A stretch of DNA of 64,000 nt, taken from positions 1-64,000 of the IMG/VR virus record IMGVR_UViG_3300023179_000076; one strand, written 5' to 3'. Of the stretch, positions 59,801-64,000 are shown piece by piece. The translations under genes were made by a program, and so were the position numbers. Below the pieces are notes generated by a model, which made no database searches, was not told where the DNA came from, and saw nothing but the letters and a program-made list of their open reading frames with translations. This DNA is from a virus. Numbering within the stretch: the stretch's first letter is position 1; every line of letters begins with the position of its first letter.

Positions 59801-62800
59801 ATTTAGTTTCTTGAAGTGCAACTTTTAATTTTTCAGCAGCATTTTTTGCTGTATTTTCTGACATTAATTCTTTGATTTCGCCTAATCTAGCATTTGCGCT
59901 AGCTTGTAGGCTAACTCCTTGCTTATAAACACTAATAGCTTCTTGCATCTCCGGATCACCTTCCGGATTTCGTAAACTATCCAAAACTTGTGCAAACATT
60001 GGGGTAACGCCCTGTCCACTTTCAAGCAACATACTTTCTAGTACATTAGCTCTTAATTCATTTTGTTTAGCTCCTTCTCCCAATAAGGGGGCTATCATAT
60101 TAAAAGATTGTAAACTCTCTGATCTTTGTTCAGCGGTTGTTCCGCGATTTACAATACCTCTCATATTATTATCTAATCTGTTCAAAGAACTATTGAATTT
60201 ATTAAGCTCTTCGGAATTTGATGTTACAATTTTTTCTATTAAATTAGCGCCTGACTGCCTTTTTGCTTGAATTTCTTGTATTTTAGCTAATGCAGCACTA
60301 GCTATCTCACTACTTTCGGCTAGATTTTTAAGCGCATCAAAATTTTGTCGTAATGCTAAATTATTATTACGAAGTCTATCTTGCATAGTCTTAAATTCAT
60401 CCTCTGCTGACGGTCCTTTTGCTGCGGCAGAATCCGAGGCTTGTTGTAATGTTTGTCTAGAATTTTCTAAATTTTGAATATTTCTAGATATTCTAACAGG
60501 ATCTGTTTCTCCTCCTGTTTGTCTTCGTGCTTTATCTAATGTTTGTGTCAAGGTTTCTCTTAAACTAATTTCTCTTCCAAACACTTTAGATAATTCATTA
60601 TTTGATGAAGTAATAATATCTGATGCTTTATTAAAAGCCTGATTTGCTTCTAACTGAAGATCTATCATAGTATTCATAGCATTAGCATATTCATTTACTG
60701 CATTCTGATAGAATTCCATAGCCCTAACAGCACTTTCCTGTGCTCGTTTAGCAGCTTCTATTTGTTTTGTTAAGCCTGGAACTTTTTCTGCTATTTCATC
60801 AAAATTAACTTGGTCTAAATCTCCTTTAGTGCTAATATCTTTGAGAGCGCTCTGAATTTGTTTACTAAAAGATGGAACTAAACTATCAGGAATTTGTAGA
60901 TCTCTTAATTGTTTATCTAAATTAGATCTAATTCTAGCTAACACTTTTTCATTAGTTGCATTTGGATCTTCTTTACGTGTTCTATTAATTGTTTGTAAGA
61001 TAGTATCTTCTAGTTGACCAGCACCAATATTAAGAATTGATGATATTGGTTGGCTCGCTGATCCAAAAAATGAACCAGCAAAATTTACAGCCTTATCTTG
61101 TTCTTCTTGGGAGTATACACCTCTGTTTTGTAGTACATTAATGGCTTTTAAGTTAACCTGTCCAGCTTTAGCATTGCCATTTAAAGAAGCAGTAGCTAAT
61201 TCAGCGCTATTAGATAGTTGTTGAATTTTGAAAGATGCCTTATTTATTGACATCTCCATATTAGAATATATTCTTTCCATACTATTAACAAACGTATTAA
61301 CGCCCTTATTTAATTTTTCAAATTCTATTTCTCTAGCAACTCTAGCGTTATTTAATATGATTTGTTTTTCCGCTTCTCTTGCTATTATTCCATCTATTAT
61401 TTTTTTTCTCTGGTCATCATCTAAATCTGCTCTAGCTTGGGTTTCTATAATTTGTTGTGCTACGATAGGATTTGATCTTGCGATAGTGTCAGCAAATTGT
61501 GAAACATTACCATTAGCGTCTTTTATAGAGGCTAATATTTCATCTTCTGATTTTTGACCACTTCTCATTTGCTGTTCAAAAACTCTAAATATATTATCTG
61601 CTAATGGCTTAAACATTGCTGATTGCTGTTGTGCCAATCCAGGGGCTAAAGCAAACATATTTGATTGTCTATTTAGAGCTGCTTGTTCATTAGCTGACCT
61701 ATTGCTGAATATTTTAGTATCATACATGCTTGATCCACTCAATGCTTTAAAAATAGCATCTGGTATTCCAAGAGCAAGAGCATTAGCAGTCATTCCTATT
61801 GGAGCATTACCAAGTGTAGTAGATTGCAAATATGCTCCAACTCCTTGTTGTTGTAAAATCATGCTTCTTTGTGTTGCTTCTGATCCAGAAAAAGCCATTG
61901 CATCTATAATATTTGTCCAAAACATAGCCGGTACTTCCGTATCAATCTTTAGTCTTGCCATAGCAGCAGATATTCCAACATTTATTTGATCTGTTATATC
62001 TTTTAGAATACTTAACTTAGTCATATCTTTACTAAATTCATCAAATAGTATAGATATTCTATCCAAGCTTGTTTGTAGTTTTTTACTAGCTAATTCTTTA
62101 TCAAATTCTCGTGCCGCATTATAAGCATCTTTAAATGCTGCTGCTAAACTTATAGCGGCGGTTGCTGCTATTCCAAATGGTCCAGTTAATACTTTTGTTA
62201 GTCCAGGCAAAACTGATCCTGCTAATTTTCCTATTCCTGTACCACTAAATATAGTAGAAGTAGATAATTCTTTTAATGTTTGAAGACTTTGGCCAATACC
62301 AACCGCTAATGTTGAGGCTGTGGATGTTCCACTAGAAATTGCTGCTGCTGCCATTGCTGCGTTTCTGCTTTCTGTTGCATCTATAAATTTAGCTATAACA
62401 CTACCAGCAGCTCCTATAGCTAAACCAAATTTACTAAATTTTGCAGATATTTTATCGATTTCCTTAAATAGTTGTTGAGTTTCTCCTCTGGATTTTAATG
62501 CTTCTCCTGTGGCTCCTTTAATTTGTTCTGGTTGTATCTTATTTTGAGCAGCAATCATTGTCGCTGCTCTGGATACAATTGCTTCATCGGTTGATATATT
62601 CTTTATAGCATCAGTTAAACTTTGAACATTAAAAGCTTGTGTTGGAGTAGCCCCCTGTTTTAACTGATCCATAATATCTTTTAGTATTTTATTACTATCA
62701 CCAGCAAAATTTTCTCCTAGAATATTTTCAAGAGTATCTCCTATACTTTCTTCTAGTTGTGAAATATCTATAGCTTTTCTCTCTTGTCCTTCTTGATTAG

Positions 62801-64000
62801 CATATTCTCCTTTTGCTTCTCTAGCGCTTATATTTTCAAGACTTTGTTTAGCATCAAATAATTGTTCTTGAAAACTATCTAAAGCTCTAGGAAGATTATT
62901 CTTAAATTGTTCAGCTAAATTTAAAGCCTGATCAGATAATGACTGAGAATATTCCTCAAGACTTTGTCCGGCTAGTCTTGCTCTCAAAGCCAAATAATCG
63001 TTCGCTGTGGCAGCAGCCTGGGCCTTATTTTTTGTTTCGGAAATTTGTGATATTATATCTTTTATATTGGTGCCTTGTCCTAGATCAGTCACATCAAATG
63101 CTTGTAGTCCTCTAGATCTAATAGTCTCGCTAAGTGCTTGTTGTCTTGCTTCTTGTGTGGACGGCACCTCTGGTCCTAGTACATTGCTAAAATCTTGCTC
63201 CATAATATTGATTGATCTAGTATCAATTTCTTGTTGTAACCCAGATATATATTCTTCTGTGGATTGATTAGCTTCTTTAGCTCTTTGAGCTAATAGTTCT
63301 TGTAGTATTATTTGTTGTTGAGCAGCTTTATTGGCCTGTATGGTAGCATCAACAGCTTGAAATTTTAGCCTAGCTTCATCTTGTATCGCTTGCTTATCTT
63401 CTCTGGACGATGCTGCTCTGTATAATGGGTCATATTCTGATTTGATTCTTTCTTTTGACTCTATTCTTTGAGCAATTGCTTCGTTTTCTACTGCTGCTAG
63501 TTTTTGCTCGGCAGATTTGGGTACGGGAGGTGGGGTTGGTGATAAAGAAGATCTGTTTCTGCGACGAGGGCGTGGTGGAGTAACTGTATATGTTGTTGTT
63601 GATTTTGGAGGCTCTATAGGAGCAGGATTTTGATATGTATCTATTGCTTTATTTAGAGCATCAATATAATGAGTCATTATAGCATCAACTTCTGCCGTTG
63701 TTTTTCCTTGTTTAGCCAAAGACACGACTACTGCGCGGTAGCTTTGCACCATCAAACTAGCATCGTCTAATGTTGCATCGATAGTACTATGATATCTATC
63801 TAAAGTCTTTGCTAAAATCGGAGCCACTTTGTCTATCTCTTGCCAGGCTGAATAGCTATTACTTATCATTTGTTCTGTAGTTCTAAAGCTATCTACTAAT
63901 AATATTGCACTTGTCTTTAGAAATCCAAGATCAGGCATGAGCGTCCGAATACCAGTTGTGTCTTTTCTTCCATAAGAAACCTTATCACCGTCTTTAAATC
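53847..64000 (-). CDS. Tail tape measure protein (at least 3363 residues), 5' end outside the window
   Basis: The frame is still open at the window edge. The first in-window ATG (63938) lacks a good SD, and the upstream residues (FKDGDKVSYGRKDTTGIR) look like protein, so the true start is probably beyond 64000. N-terminal 500 residues are helical and coiled-coil rich. Near residues 500-630 are hydrophobic segments (KFGLAIGAAGSVIAKFI, GPFGIAATAAISLAAAF) and another set near 2580-2630, typical of tape measures that cross the inner membrane during injection. A motif KGTDTVPAMLTPGEFVVNR occurs three times (about residues 1433, 2455 and 3165). Tape length sets tail length in siphoviruses and myoviruses; this one implies a long tail. 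Confidence 0.9.
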   Translation of the reverse strand, partial: FKDGDKVSYGRKDTTGIRTLMPDLGFLKTSAILLVDSFRTTEQMISNSYSAWQEIDKVAPILAKTLDRYHSTIDATLDDASLMVQSYRAVVVSLAKQGKTTAEVDAIMTHYIDALNKAIDTYQNPAPIEPPKSTTTYTVTPPRPRRRNRSSLSPTPPPVPKSAEQKLAAVENEAIAQRIESKERIKSEYDPLYRAASSREDKQAIQDEARLKFQAVDATIQANKAAQQQIILQELLAQRAKEANQSTEEYISGLQQEIDTRSINIMEQDFSNVLGPEVPSTQEARQQALSETIRSRGLQAFDVTDLGQGTNIKDIISQISETKNKAQAAATANDYLALRARLAGQSLEEYSQSLSDQALNLAEQFKNNLPRALDSFQEQLFDAKQSLENISAREAKGEYANQEGQERKAIDISQLEESIGDTLENILGENFAGDSNKILKDIMDQLKQGATPTQAFNVQSLTDAIKNISTDEAIVSRAATMIAAQNKIQPEQIKGATGEALKSRGETQQLFKEIDKISAKFSKFGLAIGAAGSVIAKFIDATESRNAAMAAAAISSGTSTASTLAVGIGQSLQTLKELSTSTIFSGTGIGKLAGSVLPGLTKVLTGPFGIAATAAISLAAAFKDAYNAAREFDKELASKKLQTSLDRISILFDEFSKDMTKLSILKDITDQINVGISAAMARLKIDTEVPAMFWTNIIDAMAFSGSEATQRSMILQQQGVGAYLQSTTLGNAPIGMTANALALGIPDAIFKALSGSSMYDTKIFSNRSANEQAALNRQSNMFALAPGLAQQQSAMFKPLADNIFRVFEQQMRSGQKSEDEILASIKDANGNVSQFADTIARSNPIVAQQIIETQARADLDDDQRKKIIDGIIAREAEKQIILNNARVAREIEFEKLNKGVNTFVNSMERIYSNMEMSINKASFKIQQLSNSAELATASLNGNAKAGQVNLKAINVLQNRGVYSQEEQDKAVNFAGSFFGSASQPISSILNIGAGQLEDTILQTINRTRKEDPNATNEKVLARIRSNLDKQLRDLQIPDSLVPSFSKQIQSALKDISTKGDLDQVNFDEIAEKVPGLTKQIEAAKRAQESAVRAMEFYQNAVNEYANAMNTMIDLQLEANQAFNKASDIITSSNNELSKVFGREISLRETLTQTLDKARRQTGGETDPVRISRNIQNLENSRQTLQQASDSAAAKGPSAEDEFKTMQDRLRNNNLALRQNFDALKNLAESSEIASAALAKIQEIQAKRQSGANLIEKIVTSNSEELNKFNSSLNRLDNNMRGIVNRGTTAEQRSESLQSFNMIAPLLGEGAKQNELRANVLESMLLESGQGVTPMFAQVLDSLRNPEGDPEMQEAISVYKQGVSLQASANARLGEIKELMSENTAKNAAEKLKVALQETKFTFEEKILNDIRLEIINLKNLVANNQKASGFATGGIVYASNGASIDFAPKGTDTVPAMLTPGEFVVNRASTRRNLPLLQSINSSRGGKINYLQDGGIVPGENWTTPDKQKLYQSSERDKTELQTSKSYPEVKKEPKADDQKELLLTPARAYKKYTQDIEFPAERNWFTQKIIKKPVPNSNFNIVPGSSYVGNSIDVNDKNSYMYNGLGAERIIKSLLDTSKFLSSDEKPITKQQLEKNKPIYKNILNLIDKNILDKDITTQDKFIPRIKDSVLDIKIPRAFFGYPNSEASIDNLAVSDSTKKYLLSKDKISESAAYPINLSRMPQGVFSNTGGGVKIENLTDYKSAGGSGGLLSDYSQAFADLSITKQNYANLERVIENMDKEKFVASSKFQNKKTIISLLEDFANKKLFSIELGDEDENILDGQKAKGKLLPLTLYNIGANQWQNQIDKFKTKLEKSKNNGNNLADLLPINDDFKADTDNFIDLIDLKTGNRIDSYPWLSKDFNVTDITHENFVSSGKSQFGPKPQKLFDTLSPPIEYGKEKDLAPWFFYRKITRGTRYDTSKRQFVGEPINYYVIDKQDNNRSPFGEMSQDKLFIPENQWQNFNNQLKNNTNQYDNKTGKLIGAEKTFKYMFADPMGGFDSVESELGNQYKSVLQDFVPYIVPSVVTDMEVDALKFKENLKDRAAEVFKNEAVDTAKTKPKIKLETGDAFTNAKKVGIARAVYDIGKKAIGIKSAKPAKLEDVRSIIRELNDNETKLSKDLSKTVPDQRLTNPEWLKNYAYRAFFVELYKGTYKGTDLDTPQFLKGLGLPINNKYFTDPKKSPQIPVPGFKDKKEAAYVDYLDPKSAEGPIKNIINREIALKSGTAFAGTLSDEDKEKLKISGSQARIYEDGGDTLLQGDKELVPQSYKDVMDIGLNPRNVFATPTFRSEKYLSVLEELYKKGTDQNGNLVFDYGDPTALTAAKSIDILKEWYTDYQDKYLNLGADFAKSQEELSQPFNKNNFDGFRRLTAQPAHAFLTGNKYGVLPDSERLFDQLQLEIEEPINKARGGLIYASTGRLINFQPKGTDTVPAMLTPGEFVINRAATKANLPLLKAINSGSKGYSKGGIIYAAGGMHLDTDMTSDSSRRDNRPSPISPTLEEIAPGVYTVDPSIWKSDAPRSMRNINLEDLERNKFSQDDTIPYTNVTWAELAYAVEETRRRQDRQKARENSTLTAFGISAGESTVAHLAASQAAGAASTALSPMAAAPPWGTVAYALAIPIVYGATYAATSFGMGKLEEAIGVKERFDEIKEANPYATTAGSIVPMGASLAQAGYRAGVSGIVREAQTLTSKRAWTDRAVAAIASGASDAGVQVLTNAGEMIVTSPDDPHVPKSLWELNTNQILAAMVGGATFGRAQIREARTKWAEKIIQDRISQRMPASGRGGTGAFGYGQRQFTAEDVTQFEKAAQLLIGDDVINRDMLRMAGIDGEDLKVFSAIRASRENNFPEQYTNTQQGETPTLSKRTISGGSEGISPRTGLPGAIPENMDARRPGWGNQGLGYYTQEDVRRIIAYLQGNVVAELQSGKTLDQVLSNVSVLSNTLSPEAKLLVQKASKNFENQPVSQELLDKLNANISKFAPAEPLIPPGTIQEQALNTYLEKYRRVQIEDPLVGAAMPTMEQVAPVRVAYPNKIDPKQTRDMLGFRGISGEIQPSGLDIAFSDPNAFIKMQETTLQTLLNAAHQGDQAVAGFATGVHNTMMTAVKKYLHDMDMKSENVQHHQAGGLIYANNGRLINFKPRGTDTVPAMLTPGEFVVNRDSTQKYKPVLEAINNGNYSRGGIVNYLNKGGYIPEYKFIGGLMGSAGSATPSFDFTKYLNSLVGAVSSSITEAFDKALSGLKQPNNAGGGVSNNGADLASIDNFVNRLNNIANILSNIYIPPQITITGKHDVVVTINGDTVLNQLRPDIAGIVISAIRGAFADLKAKNPQNDTIDFNIDIDPRRFT
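54340..54514 (-). repeat. Tape measure GTDTVPAMLTPGEF repeat, copy 3
   Basis: Encodes GGLIYANNGRLINFKPRG then TDTVPAMLTPGEFVVNRDST and GNYSRGGIVNYLNKGGY. It precedes the C-terminal 200 residues of the tape measure. Boundaries are approximate. Confidence 0.7.
56475..56657 (-). repeat. Tape measure GTDTVPAMLTPGEF repeat, copy 2
   Basis: Encodes GGLIYASTGRLINFQPKG then TDTVPAMLTPGEFVINRAAT and a Gly/Ser-rich end with GGIIYAAGG. Same architecture as copies 1 and 3, protein similarity about 60-70 percent by eye in the core. Boundaries are approximate. Confidence 0.7.
59520..59707 (-). repeat. Tape measure GTDTVPAMLTPGEF repeat, copy 1
   Basis: Encodes GGIVYASNGASIDFAPKG then TDTVPAMLTPGEFVVNRAST and LLQSINSSRGGKINYLQDGG. 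This Gly-rich linker plus TPGEF box is widespread in phage tape measure proteins and here recurs three times, separating large internal domains. Boundaries are approximate. Confidence 0.7.

Noticed and set aside
1-64000. tRNA genes or CRISPR arrays
   Set aside because: Non-coding gaps are at most about 65 bases, too small for most tRNAs plus flanks, and no regularly spaced direct repeats were found.

Overview
The window is part of the genome of a large tailed bacteriophage (Caudoviricetes) with AT-rich DNA, very tight gene packing (ATGA, TAATG and 8-30 base overlaps, almost no intergenic space) and the standard genetic code (TGA is a working stop in the ATGA overlaps). A perfect RpoD-type promoter and scattered Shine-Dalgarno sequences argue for a host with ordinary sigma70 and SD signals. 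The host itself cannot be named. Both window edges cut a gene.

Left arm (1-25276, all + strand): replication, recombination, nucleotide metabolism and sugar chemistry. In order: the end of a PhoH-like ATPase carrying the C-terminal part of an intein; an HNH nuclease; small unknowns and zinc ribbons; a UvsX/RecA recombinase; a small nuclease-like protein; a candidate recombination mediator; DnaB-type helicase; DnaG-type primase; deoxynucleotide monophosphate kinase; a RecB/Cas4-type nuclease with a 315-residue LAGLIDADG intein; a bacterial-type (C-family) DNA polymerase in three pieces; DnaQ-type exonuclease; SSB under its own strong promoter. Next come eight overlapping genes of a glycosyltransferase/nucleotidyltransferase-like cluster (17066-23444), a VSR-like homing endonuclease, a probable single-strand annealing protein and zinc ribbons.

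Right arm (25277-64000, all - strand, transcribed right to left): virion tail genes. A tape measure protein of at least 3363 residues is followed by a fibre-like protein with a circularly permuted formylglycine-generating-enzyme (FGE)/C-type-lectin-like domain, a fibronectin III protein, four small adhesin-like proteins built from a recurring Cys-capped beta module, a seven-bladed Asp-box propeller on a Thr/Pro stalk, and three baseplate-scale proteins (668, 2242 and 2704 residues). The arms meet tail to tail at 25276/25277 with no gap.

Themes: (i) at least four homing-endonuclease invasions, two of them inteins with class 3 (Trp/Cys/Thr) splicing residues inserted in active-site motifs; (ii) a DnaE polymerase split twice, once by a LAGLIDADG endonuclease and once around the proofreading exonuclease gene; (iii) an elaborate tail-tip adhesion apparatus. 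The most novel items are the permuted FGE domain, the repeated Cys-capped module spread over four or five adjacent genes, and the three-piece polymerase.
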